A stretch of DNA of 64,000 nucleotides. Source: Qipengyuania flava (GTDB lineage: Bacteria > Pseudomonadota > Alphaproteobacteria > Sphingomonadales > Sphingomonadaceae). Shown here piece after piece: positions 16,852 through 26,655 of this stretch (positions are counted from its first letter, which is position 1; each line of letters begins with the position of its first letter). Location: assembly GCF_019448255.1 (NCBI RefSeq), contig NZ_CP080410.1, positions 1,798,001 to 1,862,000 of the forward strand. The letters are read 5' to 3'. Below the pieces are notes generated by a model. That model saw nothing but the letters and a program-made list of their open reading frames with translations. It was not told where the DNA came from and made no database searches. The translations under genes and the position numbers were made by a program.

Positions 16852-17526
16852 CTATTCCAGCACGCCTTCGTGCAGACGCACGATGCGGTCCATCTTCTGC
16901 GCGAGCCGTTCGTTGTGGGTCGCGATCAGCGCGGCGCTCCCCTCGCCCCGGACGAGGTCAAGGAACTGGGCAAGGACCTTGTCGCTGGTCGCCTCGTCGA
17001 GATTGCCAGTGGGTTCGTCCGCCAGCACCAGATCGGGCTTGTTCGCAAGACCGCGCGCCACGGCGACGCGCTGCTGCTCGCCGCCCGAAAGCTGGCTCGG
17101 CCGGTGGTCGAGGCGATGCTCGAGGCCGAGCGCCACGAGCAGCTTCTCGGCGCGCGAAGTGGCCTCCTCGCGCGATCCCCCGGCGACAAGCTGGGGCAGC
17201 ACGACATTCTCGCGCGCATCGAAATCGGGCAACAGGTGATGGAACTGGTAGACGAAGCCGAGATGGTTGCGGCGCAGCTCGGTCCGGGCGCGCGAATCCG
17301 ACTTTTCGGCCGAGTGGCCCGCAATCACGATCTCGCCGCCGAACCCGCCTTCGAGCAGACCCACCGCCTGCAGCAGAGTCGACTTGCCCGAGCCCGATGG
17401 GCCGAGCAGCGCGACGATCTCGCCCGGCTGGATAGTGAGGTCCACGCCGCGAAGAACGTCGATGCGCACCCCGCCCTGTTCGAAGCTGCGGGTCAGCTTC
17501 TTCAGTTCGACGACCGGACTACTCAT
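16852..17526 (-). CDS. lolD: Lipoprotein-releasing ABC transporter ATPase LolD
   Basis: 224-residue ATPase that powers release of outer-membrane lipoproteins from the inner membrane to LolA. Walker [10 protein letters not shown] is at 42-50, Q-loop Gln94, signature [15 protein letters not shown] at 146-160, Walker [13 protein letters not shown] at 166-177 and switch His204. It overlaps the upstream LolC/E permease gene by eight bases, the usual pairing. ATG at 17526 (MSSPVVEL) is chosen; the longer open frame upstream runs inside lolC. Confidence 0.95.
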   Translation of the reverse strand: MSSPVVELKKLTRSFEQGGVRIDVLRGVDLTIQPGEIVALLGPSGSGKSTLLQAVGLLEGGFGGEIVIAGHSAEKSDSRARTELRRNHLGFVYQFHHLLPDFDARENVVLPQLVAGGSREEATSRAEKLLVALGLEHRLDHRPSQLSGGEQQRVAVARGLANKPDLVLADEPTGNLDEATSDKVLAQFLDLVRGEGSAALIATHNERLAQKMDRIVRLHEGVLE

Positions 17527-18760
17527 AGCGCAGCACCTGTACCGGATCCGTGCTCGCCGCCTTCCAGGCCGGGTAGAGCGTGGCGAGGAAGCTGAGCACC
17601 AGCGCAAGGACGACGATCATGGCGACCTCGACCGGGTCGGTCTTGGACGGAAGCGTGGTGAGGAAGCGCACTTGCGGATCCCACAGCTCCACGCCGGTCA
17701 GCCAGCCGATAAAGGCCGTGATCTGCTGGCGGAAGGTCAGGATCACGAAGCCGAGGATGAGGCCCGCGACCGTGCCGATCGCACCAACCGTGAAGCCGGT
17801 CGTCACGAAGATCTTCATCAGGCTCGCCCTTGTCGCGCCCATTGTCCGCATGATGGCGATGTCGCGCGTTTTTGCGCGCACCAGCATCACCAGGCTCGAC
17901 AGGATATTGAAGGCAGCCACAAGGACCATGAAGCTGAGCGCGAAGGCCATGGCTGCGCGTTCCACCTGCAGGGCTTCGAACAGGGTGGAGTTGATCGTCT
18001 TCCAGTCGGACACGACCGCCCTGCCCGCGACCGCGCGTTGCACCGGTTCGAGGATTTCGCCCACGGCATCGGCGTCCTCAACGGTCACCTCGATCATGCC
18101 GACCGTCTCACCGATCAGCAGCAATGTCTGCGCGTCCTGCATCGGCATGACGACGAAGGCCCCGTCATAGTCGTAAACCCCGACCTCGAAGATCGCGGCG
18201 ACTTCGTAGCCGACCTGGCGCGGCACCGTGCCGAAGGGGGTCGAGCGGCCCTGCGGGTTGATGATGGTGATCGTATCGCCCACCCGCGCGCCGATGTTTT
18301 CCGCAAGGCGCACACCGATTGCGACCTTGCTGGCACCGGGCTGGAGCGCCGCGAAATTGCCGGCCACGGCCTTTGCCGAAAGCTCGGCGATATCTTCCGC
18401 GGTGTTGCCGCGCACCAGGATCGCCTCGACGCGGCCATTGAAGCTGGTGAGGAGCGGCTGCTCGATCAGCGGGGAGGCATCGACAACGCCGGGCGTTTCT
18501 TCCACGCGCTGGAGAACATTCTCCCAGTCATCCAGCCTGCCGCCATAGGCCTGCACGATGGCGTGGCCGTTCAGCCCCACGATCTTGTCGAGCAGTTCGG
18601 CGCGGAAACCGTTCATCACGCTCATCACCACGACGAGCATGGCAACCGAGAGCATGACGACACCGATGGAGATGCTCGCCACCAGCGCAATGAACGCTTC
18701 GCCCTTGCCCGGAAGCAAATAGCGTTTGGCGATCATCCATTCGAAGGGTGAGAGGAGCAA
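17519..18760 (-). CDS. lolC: Lipoprotein-releasing permease LolC/LolE
   Basis: 413-residue inner-membrane permease. Topology is that of the family: one N-terminal helix (about 25-50, including [19 protein letters not shown]), a ~200-residue periplasmic MacB-type domain (about 50-260) and three C-terminal helices (about 270-300, 315-345, 375-405). Block [15 protein letters not shown] is the coupling helix that contacts LolD. Only one permease gene is present, as in many alphaproteobacteria where a single LolC/E works with LolD. The symbol is provisional (lolC versus lolE or lolF). It diverges from purF across a 182-bp gap. Confidence 0.92.
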   Translation of the reverse strand: MLLSPFEWMIAKRYLLPGKGEAFIALVASISIGVVMLSVAMLVVVMSVMNGFRAELLDKIVGLNGHAIVQAYGGRLDDWENVLQRVEETPGVVDASPLIEQPLLTSFNGRVEAILVRGNTAEDIAELSAKAVAGNFAALQPGASKVAIGVRLAENIGARVGDTITIINPQGRSTPFGTVPRQVGYEVAAIFEVGVYDYDGAFVVMPMQDAQTLLLIGETVGMIEVTVEDADAVGEILEPVQRAVAGRAVVSDWKTINSTLFEALQVERAAMAFALSFMVLVAAFNILSSLVMLVRAKTRDIAIMRTMGATRASLMKIFVTTGFTVGAIGTVAGLILGFVILTFRQQITAFIGWLTGVELWDPQVRFLTTLPSKTDPVEVAMIVVLALVLSFLATLYPAWKAASTDPVQVLRYE

Positions 18761-18942
18761 GGCGGCCCTTTGCCTGTGTTTCTATGCCGATAGGTCCCAA
18801 GGCGTGTAGGCAGGCGAAGCTTGCCGTGCAATGAAATCGTGCAACGCGGTCGTGGGCATTCGTCGCTCTACCCTTGTAATCGGGCCGTAACATCGCCATT
18901 GGGGCGCGCATCCCGATTAGCCGCGGCAGACAGGCCTTTTCG

Positions 18943-20415
18943 ATGAACCTCACCCACCCGTTTTTCGACGAGGATGGCGACAAGCTGCGCGAAGAGTGCG
19001 GCGTGTTCGGCGCGATCAACGCGACCGACGCGGCGGCTGCTACGGCGCTCGGCCTCCACGCCCTCCAGCACCGCGGCCAGGAAGCGGCCGGCATCACCAG
19101 TTTCGACGGGGCCGAGTTCTTCACCCGTCGCGGGCTTGGCCATGTCGCGGAAAATTTCTCCACCCAGGAAGCGATTGCCGAGCTGCCGGGCAATATGGCG
19201 GCCGGCCATGTGCGCTATTCGACCACCGGGGGTGCTGGCCTCAGGAACGTCCAGCCGCTCTATGCCGATCTTGCCAGCGGCGGCTTCGCGGTCGCCCATA
19301 ACGGCAATATCTCCAACGCCGGCATGCTGCGCGACGACCTGGTGCGGCGCGGCTCGATCTTCCAGTCGACCAGCGACACCGAGGTGATCATCCACCTCGT
19401 CGCCACCAGCCGCTATCCCACGATCATGGACCGGCTGATCGACGCGCTGCGCCTCCTCGAAGGCGCCTACGCGCTGATCGTGATGACGCCTGAAGGCATG
19501 ATCGCCTGCCGCGACCCGCTCGGCATCCGTCCGTTGCAGATGGGCCGGATCGGCGATGCCACAGTCTTCGCCTCCGAAACCGTGGCGCTCGACGTTGTTG
19601 GCGCGCAGTTCGTGCGCCAGGTCGAGCCGGGCGAAGTGATCAAGGTCGACTTCGACGGCAATGTCGATTCGCTCCACCCCTTCGGCAACCACTCGCCGCG
19701 CCCCTGCATCTTCGAGCACGTCTATTTCAGCCGACCGGATTCGGTCTTCGACGGGCGCAGCATCTACGAAGCGCGCAAGGCCATCGGGGCCGAGCTTGCC
19801 CGCGAAAAGCCGGTCGAGGCGGACCTTGTCATTCCCGTGCCCGACAGCGGCGTGCCCGCGGCCATTGGTTACGCGCAGGAGTCGGGCATTCCCTTCGAAC
19901 TCGGGATCATCCGCTCGCATTATGTCGGGCGCACCTTCATCCAGCCGAGCGACGGCGCACGCCACGCGGGCGTGAAGCGCAAGCACAACGCCAACCGCGC
20001 GCTGGTCGAAGGCAAGCGCATCGTGCTGATCGACGACAGCATCGTACGCGGCACCACCTCGATGCAGATCGTCGAGATGATGCGCGATGCCGGCGCTGTC
20101 GAAGTCCATTTCCGCGTAGCCAGCCCGCCGACCGCGCACAGCTGCTTCTATGGTGTCGACACGCCCGAACGATCCAAGCTGCTCGCCGCGCGCATGGACG
20201 TGGAACCGATGCGCGAATTCATCCGCGCCGACAGCCTTGCCTTCGTCTCGATCGACGGCCTCTACCGCGCTGTTGGAGAGAAGCCCCGCAATTCGAGCTG
20301 CCCGCAATTCTGCGACGCCTGCTTCACCGGCGACTATCCCACCTCGCTGACCGACATGGGCCGGCGTGAGGAAAAGCAGGGCGAACTGGTTCTGCCGGTC
20401 GAGGCCGCCGAATGA
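18943..20415 (+). CDS. purF: Amidophosphoribosyltransferase
   Basis: First committed enzyme of purine synthesis: PRPP plus glutamine to phosphoribosylamine. 490 aa. The start MNLTHPFFDEDGDKLREE is a propeptide, with the catalytic nucleophile Cys19 (CGVFGAIN) exposed after cleavage. The glutaminase domain fills the first ~240 residues. The phosphoribosyltransferase domain has VLIDDSIVRGTTS. Cysteines in RPCIFEHV, AHSCFYGVD and FCDACFTGDYP match the Fe-S-containing Bacillus type, not the E. coli type. It overlaps the next SDR gene by ATGA. Confidence 0.97.
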   Translation: MNLTHPFFDEDGDKLREECGVFGAINATDAAAATALGLHALQHRGQEAAGITSFDGAEFFTRRGLGHVAENFSTQEAIAELPGNMAAGHVRYSTTGGAGLRNVQPLYADLASGGFAVAHNGNISNAGMLRDDLVRRGSIFQSTSDTEVIIHLVATSRYPTIMDRLIDALRLLEGAYALIVMTPEGMIACRDPLGIRPLQMGRIGDATVFASETVALDVVGAQFVRQVEPGEVIKVDFDGNVDSLHPFGNHSPRPCIFEHVYFSRPDSVFDGRSIYEARKAIGAELAREKPVEADLVIPVPDSGVPAAIGYAQESGIPFELGIIRSHYVGRTFIQPSDGARHAGVKRKHNANRALVEGKRIVLIDDSIVRGTTSMQIVEMMRDAGAVEVHFRVASPPTAHSCFYGVDTPERSKLLAARMDVEPMREFIRADSLAFVSIDGLYRAVGEKPRNSSCPQFCDACFTGDYPTSLTDMGRREEKQGELVLPVEAAE

Positions 20416-21125
20416 GCACCAAGCCGCTCGAAGGCCGCCTTGCCCTCGTTACCGGGGCGAGCAAGGGGATCGGCGCTGCAACCGCCAAGGCTCTTGCTGC
20501 GGCCGGCGCCCATGTCGTCCTGACCGCGCGTGATGTGCGCGCGCTCGAAGCGGTCGAGGACGCCATCCATGAGGCCGGCGGGGCCTCCACCATTGCGCCG
20601 GTGGACCTTGGCGAAAGCGATGGCATCGCCCGCCTTGCATCCGCGATCGCGGGGCGCTGGGACAAGCTCGATTATCTCGTAATTTCGGGTGCTTACCTGC
20701 CGACCCTCACACCGGTTACGCAGATCGACGGCAAGCAATTGAGCCAGGCGCTGACGGTCAATTTCCTCGCCACCCAGGCGCTGCTCGCCAATTTCGATCC
20801 GCTGCTCAAGCGGGCGGACGCTGGCCGGGTCATCGGCCTCACCAGCAGCGTGGGCGCGACGCCGCGCGCCTACTGGTCTGCCTATGGCGCGACCAAGGCC
20901 GCCTTCGACAACCTCATCGAAAGCTACGGACAGGAGGTCGAGAAGGTCTCCAAGGTCCGCACCGCGCTGATCGATCCGGGCGCGACTCGCACCGATATGC
21001 GCGCAAAAGCCTACCCCGGCGAAGACCCGAAGACGGTGAAAGACCCAGAAGTGGTCGCAAATCGCCTCGTCGAGCTGCTTGTTAACGATTTCGAGGGTTT
21101 CCACCGAGAGCGCGTGGAAGGATGA
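20412..21125 (+). CDS. SDR family NAD(P)-dependent oxidoreductase
   Basis: 237 aa, classical short-chain dehydrogenase. The nucleotide-binding TGASKGIG is at about 14-21, the catalytic serines are in GLTSSVGA, and the YxxxK motif is in YGATKAAF. The sequence after the motif (SYGQEVEKVSKVRTALIDPGATRTDM) is the usual substrate region. Substrate unknown. Translational coupling to purF (ATGA overlap) is a recurring arrangement in Sphingomonadales in my recollection, but a purine-related role has no direct support. Confidence 0.9.
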   Translation: MSTKPLEGRLALVTGASKGIGAATAKALAAAGAHVVLTARDVRALEAVEDAIHEAGGASTIAPVDLGESDGIARLASAIAGRWDKLDYLVISGAYLPTLTPVTQIDGKQLSQALTVNFLATQALLANFDPLLKRADAGRVIGLTSSVGATPRAYWSAYGATKAAFDNLIESYGQEVEKVSKVRTALIDPGATRTDMRAKAYPGEDPKTVKDPEVVANRLVELLVNDFEGFHRERVEG

Positions 21126-21237
21126 GTTAACCAATTGCGGTGACGAAGCCGCAACCCTGATGCGAGAGATTCCAGCAAACACGCCGCCTACGCGCGCGTT
21201 AAGATTGAGCCGGAATTTTCGAGGAAGGGCGTACGCC

Positions 21238-21585
21238 ATGATCCACCAGTCGCAAGACCGCTACCAGCTGGCAGCACAGGAAGACCGCTGCGCGCCGCGC
21301 ACCAAGCTGACCATTCCGGGCCAGCTGCGCGCCAGCGGTGGCCGCGCCTTCCAGACCGTCGTCCACGACCTGTCGATCTCGGGCTTCTCGGCCGCCGCCC
21401 TCAACCGCATGCACGAAGGCCAGCTGTGCTGGCTCACCCTGCCCGGCCTCGAAAGCCTGCAGGCACAGGTCGTGTGGTGGGAAAACTGCATGGTCGGCTG
21501 CGCCTTCAGCGAGCTCCTGAGCCCGATCGTGCATGACAGCATCCTCGCCCGCTACAGCGGCGAAGGCGCCTACCGCCCCTACTGA
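21238..21585 (+). CDS. PilZ domain protein
   Basis: 115 aa, a single PilZ domain, a c-di-GMP receptor fold. The two ligand motifs are present: RxxxR in DRCAPRTK (about residues 16-23) and DxSxxG in HDLSISGFSAA (about 44-54). ATG at 21238 has GAGGAAGGG upstream; the open frame extends upstream but would overlap the SDR gene. Probably a small cytosolic effector or sensor that responds to cyclic-di-GMP; target unknown. A diguanylate cyclase gene lies 38 kb away in this window. Confidence 0.87.
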   Translation: MIHQSQDRYQLAAQEDRCAPRTKLTIPGQLRASGGRAFQTVVHDLSISGFSAAALNRMHEGQLCWLTLPGLESLQAQVVWWENCMVGCAFSELLSPIVHDSILARYSGEGAYRPY

Positions 21586-21712
21586 TGACGCCCTAGGCGG
21601 CATCCGACCCTCTTGGCGGCGACCTCTGGGCGCTGGCCTGAACCTTCGTCCGGATCGCCGTCGGTGGCGGTGCGCCGTTTCCCCGGCCACCGTCACCACT
21701 CGTTTCGTGCGG

Positions 21713-22957
21713 TCAGTCGTCCAGCGCTTGGGCAATCTGGCCGACGAGCGTGCGGAATCCGTCGCGATGCGCGTTGCTCGTCGCGGTCTTCCAGTTGCTG
21801 ACGATCGCCACGACAAGGTCCTCTTCCGGGACGATGGTGATGGCCTGGCCGAAAATGCCCTGCGCGCCGTAGGTATCGCCGGGATAGGTCCACCACTGGT
21901 AGCCATAGCCAAAGCCCGGAGCCGCGGCGCCGAAATCGACCAGCGGAGAGCCGGCAGTCTCGAACCAGCCGCCGGGCACCATGCCCTTGCCCCCTTCGAG
22001 CGCGAATTGTCCCATGCGGGCATAATCGACGAGGCGCAGCGACAGGCAGCACCCGCCGATATTGCCGCCGGTGAGGTCCTGCATCCAGAACAGCCCGCCT
22101 TCAAAGCCGGCCGGCTCGACGATCTTCTCGGCAGCGTAGGCGGCAAGCGGCTTGCCGGTCGCCTCTTCGACGATGAGACCGAGGAGGTTCGTCTCGAGCG
22201 TCTTGTAGACCCATTTCTCACCCGCCGGCGCTTCGCGCTTCAAGGTGCGCGCATAGGTCACTGCCTGCGATTCCCCCGCGACCGGCGCAATGGCGAGCAT
22301 CTTAGCGACATCACTGTCCGGATCGGTGTAATCCTCGTTCCAGGCGACGCCCGAGGTCATGCTGGCAATCTGGCCGACGGTGACGCCTTCATAGGCCGTA
22401 CCCGCCAGCGCCGGGATGATATCGGTCACCGGGGTGTCGATGCTGGCAATGCTGTCATCGGCGATTGCCGCGCCGAGCAGGGTCGAGGTGAAGCTCTTGG
22501 CGACCGAGAAGCTGGTCCAGCGGTCGGTCGGGCCAAGACCAAGGCCATATTCCTCGGCGACGATCTCGCCACCTTTCAGGACCATCACGCCCGCAGCGCT
22601 GGTTTGGTCCATATACGCACGGATCGCCTGCTGCACGCCAGCCGGAAGGGTCTGCGCCGAGCGCGGGAGCATCCGCGGCGAGCTTGCCGGAGCAACCTCC
22701 AGTCCCGGGAAGAGGCTTTCCATGTCGCGGAAGGCGGCCGAACGGCGCTCGTCGCTCCAGAACAACAGCGAATCGGAAGGGTCCATGCTCGCCATCTGTT
22801 CGGGCATCGACTGGGTGACAGCCGGGATCGAAGCAGGTGCCGCGACCGGTGCCGGAGCGGGCGCGCTTGCGACCGGCGGCGTATCCGCCCCGCCGTAGCT
22901 GGCCGAACAGGCCGACAGCACCAGCGCAGCGCTCGAAATCCACAGAGCTCGCATCAT
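21713..22957 (-). CDS. Lipoprotein serine hydrolase, beta-lactamase class C / penicillin-binding protein-like
   Basis: 414 aa. The signal sequence ends in a lipobox LSAC with Cys17 as lipidated residue. A Pro/Ala linker (21-50) precedes the hydrolase domain. The nucleophile motif SxxK is Ser151-Val-Ala-Lys154; a tyrosine motif VYKTLETN and the C-terminal GIFGQAITI region (in place of the KTG-type triad) follow. The family covers 6-aminohexanoate-dimer hydrolase, esterases and PBP-like enzymes, so substrate is open. The start overlaps the CFA-type methyltransferase stop by ATGA; ATG 22954 is an alternative. Confidence 0.88.
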   Translation of the reverse strand: MMRALWISSAALVLSACSASYGGADTPPVASAPAPAPVAAPASIPAVTQSMPEQMASMDPSDSLLFWSDERRSAAFRDMESLFPGLEVAPASSPRMLPRSAQTLPAGVQQAIRAYMDQTSAAGVMVLKGGEIVAEEYGLGLGPTDRWTSFSVAKSFTSTLLGAAIADDSIASIDTPVTDIIPALAGTAYEGVTVGQIASMTSGVAWNEDYTDPDSDVAKMLAIAPVAGESQAVTYARTLKREAPAGEKWVYKTLETNLLGLIVEEATGKPLAAYAAEKIVEPAGFEGGLFWMQDLTGGNIGGCCLSLRLVDYARMGQFALEGGKGMVPGGWFETAGSPLVDFGAAAPGFGYGYQWWTYPGDTYGAQGIFGQAITIVPEEDLVVAIVSNWKTATSNAHRDGFRTLVGQIAQALDD

Positions 22958-24198
22958 TTCTCTCCCTCTTTCACCAGCGTGACCTGGTGCACGTCGATCC
23001 CGCCTCCACGGAAACCGCCTTCGCAATACATTAGGTAAAAGCGCCAGAGGTCGCAAAACTGGGCGTCGAACCCGGGCGGCAACTGGCCATCGGCCTCCGC
23101 CGCATCGAAGCTGCGACGCCAGGCTTTCAATGTCTCGGCGTAGTCGAGCCCGAAGTCGCGCTGGTCTTGCCAGGCAAGACCGCGTTGTTCGGCCAGTTCG
23201 CGAAACTCGCTGGTGCGGATCAGCAGGCCGCCGGGGAAGATATAGGCCTGGATGAAATCCGCGCTCTTGGCGTAGGAATCGAAGAGATCGTCGCGGATCG
23301 AGATATACTGGATCGCCGCGCGCCCGCCCGGCTTCAGGTTGCGCGCGATGCAGTCCATGAAGGTCGGCCAGTATTCGCGGCCAAGCGCCTCGACCATCTC
23401 GACCGACACGATGGCGTCAAACTGTCCCGCCGTGTCGCGGTAATCCTGCTTGAGGAACTGCGGCCCCTCGTACCGCGCCCGCGCCCAGGCCAGCTGTTCG
23501 TCGGACAGGCTGATCGCTGTGACGTCACTGCCCCGCGACGCAAGAAAGCCGGCGAGCGCGCCCCAGCCGCAGCCGATCTCCAGCACCGTCGGTGCCTCGC
23601 CAATGCGTGACGCCAGCGCGTCCCACTTGCGCCGCTGCGCCTCTTCCAGCCCGTCGCGCCCGACGTCGAGCGCGGAGGAGTAGCTCATCGTCGCATCGAG
23701 CCAGGGTTCGTAGAAATCGTTGCCGAGGTCGTAATGCGCGCTGATGTTCTTGCGCGCGCCTTCGTGCGTGTTGCGGTTGAACACATGCGCCAGCTTCAGC
23801 GCATGGCGGAACGGGCCCTTGGCGCGCGCCGTATCGCCGAGACGCGCGGCGTGCTGCATGAACAAAGCGAACAGCGGCACGGGATCGGGGCTCCACCACT
23901 CGCCCGCTTCCCACGCCTGGTACCAGCCGACCGAACCGTTGCTGGCAAGCCGCACCAGAGCGTTCCAGCTGCGCAGCTGCACTTCGCATTCGAAGCCCGG
24001 CGCGCGCCCGCCCAGCGTCGTGCGAGTGCCGTCGGGCAGCACCCCGTGAATGGTCCCCGAGGTCAGCGAAGCATCGATCCGCTTGATGATCTTGCCCATG
24101 GCGGGCGAGGTCATGCGGGCAAACCAGCCGGGCTTGCGCGCAAAGCGCTGCGATCCGGAAATGAGGGCGCGGCCGCGGGGTGTGGTCTGCATGTCCAT
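22954..24198 (-). CDS. Cyclopropane-fatty-acyl-phospholipid synthase family methyltransferase
   Basis: 414 aa. The SAM-dependent domain is complete: HYDLGNDFYEPWLD (about 153-166) and MSYSSA for lipid contact, the SAM loop LEIGCGWGALAG (about 204-215), then VEMVEALGREYWP and PGGRAAIQ. The N-terminal ~140 residues form the CFA-type lipid-binding part. It methylates, or forms cyclopropane rings in, unsaturated phospholipid chains. It lies 38 bp downstream of the photolyase gene on the same strand, a pairing known from singlet-oxygen response regulons. Confidence 0.9.
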   Translation of the reverse strand: MDMQTTPRGRALISGSQRFARKPGWFARMTSPAMGKIIKRIDASLTSGTIHGVLPDGTRTTLGGRAPGFECEVQLRSWNALVRLASNGSVGWYQAWEAGEWWSPDPVPLFALFMQHAARLGDTARAKGPFRHALKLAHVFNRNTHEGARKNISAHYDLGNDFYEPWLDATMSYSSALDVGRDGLEEAQRRKWDALASRIGEAPTVLEIGCGWGALAGFLASRGSDVTAISLSDEQLAWARARYEGPQFLKQDYRDTAGQFDAIVSVEMVEALGREYWPTFMDCIARNLKPGGRAAIQYISIRDDLFDSYAKSADFIQAYIFPGGLLIRTSEFRELAEQRGLAWQDQRDFGLDYAETLKAWRRSFDAAEADGQLPPGFDAQFCDLWRFYLMYCEGGFRGGGIDVHQVTLVKEGEK

Positions 24199-24236
24199 TG
24201 CCCGCCGCTATTGCGCGCGGGCGCGGCGGAGGCAAG

Positions 24237-25631
24237 CTAGTCCTTGCTGGCTTTATACGCTTCCAGTGCCCGCTCGCGCGCTTCTTTGTGGCCGATCATC
24301 TTCTTCGGGTATTTGCCGCGCTTGTGATCAGGCGGATCGTGGATCTCGCTGTCGGAAAGCTTCGCCAATTCGGGGACATACTCGCGGATGTAGCCGGCGG
24401 CGTCGAACTTCTCGCTCTGGGTGAGCGGGGCCATGATCCGCACGAACATGTTGCTGTCGACGCCGGTGCCCGAAATCCACTGCCAGTTGACGCCGTTGTT
24501 GCCATAATCGGCGTCGACCAGCGTATCCCAGTACCACTGTTCGCCGAAGCGCCAGTCGATCAGCAGGTGCTTCACGAGGAAGCTGGCGCAGATCATTCGC
24601 ACGCGGTTGTGCATCCAGCCGGTCTGCCACAGCTGGCGCATGCCGGCATCGACCACCGGATAGCCCGTCATGCCGCGTTGCCAGCATTCAAGATCCTGCT
24701 GGATCAGGTGACCGGCGTTCGGGTTCCGCCACAAGGTGCGCTCGTCGTAGTCGCGGTAGCTTTCCTTCGGATAATCCGGGAACTGGTCGATCACGTTCTG
24801 GGCGTAGTCGCGCCAGATGATCTCCTTGGCGTAGGTCTTCCACCCGTCGGAGCGCTTGTCCTTGAGCGCGTGCCACACCTGCGCCGGGCTGATTTCGCCC
24901 CAGTGGAGATGCGGCGAGAGGCGCGAGGTGATGTCCTCGGACGGCAGGTTGCGGCCCTCGTCGTATTCGGCGACGCGGTCGGTCCACCAGTCGAGCCGGT
25001 CGTGAGCGGCCTCTTCGCCGAACTCCCAGAAATCGCGGATGCCGCCGGCCCAGTCGGGCTTGCTCGGGAGCAGGTCCCAATCGGCCAGCTCGTCGCTTTC
25101 GGGCCAGCTACCCGGCGAATGGATGGTTTCGGGCGCGGGCAGCGGATCGCGCGGCGGCATGCGCTCGAGCATCGCTTTCGAGAACGGCGTGTAGATCTTG
25201 TAGGGATCGCCCGAGCCGGTGGTGACGCTGCCGGGCGGGAGCAGGTAATTGCCATCGTAGAGGCAGAGCTTGCGATCCTCGCCCAGAGCGTCCTTCAGCT
25301 CGTCCTCGGCCTCCTTCCACCACGGCTCGTAATGGCGCATGGCGTGGATGCAGGTCGCGCCCACCTCGTCGGCAATGGCGGCGAGGATCTGCGGCGCATC
25401 ACCCTTGCGCAGCACGATCCGCGAACTGCGGCTGCCGTAGCTCTTGCCCAGATCCTCGAGCGAATGGTGCAGCCAAACGAGCGAGGCCCCGCCATAGGCG
25501 TGGTCGCCCGCGCGGTCCTGGTCGAGGACAAAGACCGGGATGACGGGTCCCGCCTGCGCGGCGGCGTGGAGTGCGGGCTGGTCGGCCATGCGCAAATCGC
25601 GCCGCAGCCAGACGATCTGTGGTGAGCTCAT
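24237..25631 (-). CDS. phrB: Deoxyribodipyrimidine photolyase
   Basis: 464-residue class I CPD photolyase that repairs UV-induced pyrimidine dimers using blue light, FADH- and an antenna. The N-terminal antenna domain starts IVWLRRDLRMADQPAL. The C-terminal FAD-binding domain has EIIWRDYAQNVI, GYPVVDAGMRQLWQTGWMHN, FLVKHLLIDWR, and NWQWISGTG with the electron-transfer tryptophans. ATG at 25631 is chosen over an upstream ATG (25652). It lies 27 bp downstream of a YdjM-like membrane protein gene and upstream of the CFA-type gene. Confidence 0.95.
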   Translation of the reverse strand: MSSPQIVWLRRDLRMADQPALHAAAQAGPVIPVFVLDQDRAGDHAYGGASLVWLHHSLEDLGKSYGSRSSRIVLRKGDAPQILAAIADEVGATCIHAMRHYEPWWKEAEDELKDALGEDRKLCLYDGNYLLPPGSVTTGSGDPYKIYTPFSKAMLERMPPRDPLPAPETIHSPGSWPESDELADWDLLPSKPDWAGGIRDFWEFGEEAAHDRLDWWTDRVAEYDEGRNLPSEDITSRLSPHLHWGEISPAQVWHALKDKRSDGWKTYAKEIIWRDYAQNVIDQFPDYPKESYRDYDERTLWRNPNAGHLIQQDLECWQRGMTGYPVVDAGMRQLWQTGWMHNRVRMICASFLVKHLLIDWRFGEQWYWDTLVDADYGNNGVNWQWISGTGVDSNMFVRIMAPLTQSEKFDAAGYIREYVPELAKLSDSEIHDPPDHKRGKYPKKMIGHKEARERALEAYKASKD

Positions 25632-25658
25632 GGGATCCCCTTTGCGAGGCAAACGGGT

Positions 25659-26636
25659 CTAGCGCGCGGGAAGTTCCTCGCATTTCACCTCGGGCAGCGC
25701 GACGGTGAACCGGTCGCGCGCACGCGGATCGTAGAAGCGAGCGTCTCGTAGAAGGACGGAGCCATCAGGTGCGCGTTCCGCGAATGGTGCGCGGGACCAA
25801 AAGAGGAAGGCTTTTACCTGACTGTCGGCGCTGTCGAAAGATTGTCCCCACGAGCTTAGAGGGCATGGTTCGGCAGGCCATTGAGAATTCTCCAACACGC
25901 CTTGTCCGGCGCGCCAGAGATGGAAATTGTAGATGACCGAAGGGCCAGTAGTAAGCTCCGTTCTAATGACCTCGCGATCCCAAAACGCCAGTGGCAACGG
26001 GCTTGCGATCGCAGGTGCACCATGGTCACCGTCGTGGAAGGCCGTCGAGACATCATTTGCAGCCTTCCAACTAATCGCTCCATTCACCCCGATATACGCC
26101 AGCGCCACCGCTATCGCCACTCGCGCCGGCCGCATCCAATCCCCGCCCCGCTTCTCCCGTCGCAGCGAGAACCAGGTCGCAACGCCCATCAGCAGCCACA
26201 GCCAGATATCGATGATGAACAGCGTATCGCCGTAGAACCACTGGCTGGAAAAGGGTTCGAGGAAGCGGATGCCGTAGACGTTGAGCCAGTCGAGCGCCGG
26301 GTGTGTCAGGCAGCCGAGAAAGCTGAGCGCGAAGAGCCATTTGAAGCTCACCGGAAGCCGGTCCTCGGGCCGTTTCCCGCGCTTCGCCTGCCAGCGGTCG
26401 AACCCGTAGAGCAATCCCGCAAGGATCAGCGGCAGCAGCACCAGCGCGGGCGGCCCGTGCGTGATGCCCCGCCGGAAGCCGAGATGTTCGGTGCCCTCCA
26501 GCCAGAAGAAGCACGCCGCATCGACATCGGGCAGGTTCGCCCCGATGATCAGCGCGGGCATGGCCAGCCCGGTCTTCTTCTTGAGCCCCGCCTGTCCGAT
26601 CAGCGCGCCGACGAGGCTGTGCGTGAGGTTATCCAT
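25659..26636 (-). CDS. YdjM-like membrane-bound metal-dependent hydrolase (DUF457 type)
   Basis: 325 aa. The start MDNLTHSLVGALIGQAGL and following ANLPDVDAA and RGITHGPPAL motifs are those of YdjM/YfhO-like DUF457 proteins, which have several membrane helices and metal-binding His/Asp residues. About four to five helices lie in the first 200 residues; the C-terminal ~120 residues form a soluble domain. Base composition shifts near 26090: the C-terminal half is about 52% GC by hand count and the N-terminal half about 65%. E. coli YdjM is LexA-controlled; no LexA box was found here. Confidence 0.8.
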   Translation of the reverse strand: MDNLTHSLVGALIGQAGLKKKTGLAMPALIIGANLPDVDAACFFWLEGTEHLGFRRGITHGPPALVLLPLILAGLLYGFDRWQAKRGKRPEDRLPVSFKWLFALSFLGCLTHPALDWLNVYGIRFLEPFSSQWFYGDTLFIIDIWLWLLMGVATWFSLRREKRGGDWMRPARVAIAVALAYIGVNGAISWKAANDVSTAFHDGDHGAPAIASPLPLAFWDREVIRTELTTGPSVIYNFHLWRAGQGVLENSQWPAEPCPLSSWGQSFDSADSQVKAFLFWSRAPFAERAPDGSVLLRDARFYDPRARDRFTVALPEVKCEELPAR

Positions 26637-26655
26637 GCGACCGGGCTAACTCGGA

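Noticed and set aside
21586-21712. Weak hairpin (CGGTGGC / GCCACCG) between the PilZ and serine hydrolase genes
   Set aside because: Seven-base stem with no T-tract; too weak to call a terminator.
25632-25720. Possible sigmaE-ChrR promoter in front of phrB
   Set aside because: No convincing TGATCC-type element was found directly upstream; phrB may be transcribed from upstream of the YdjM-like gene.
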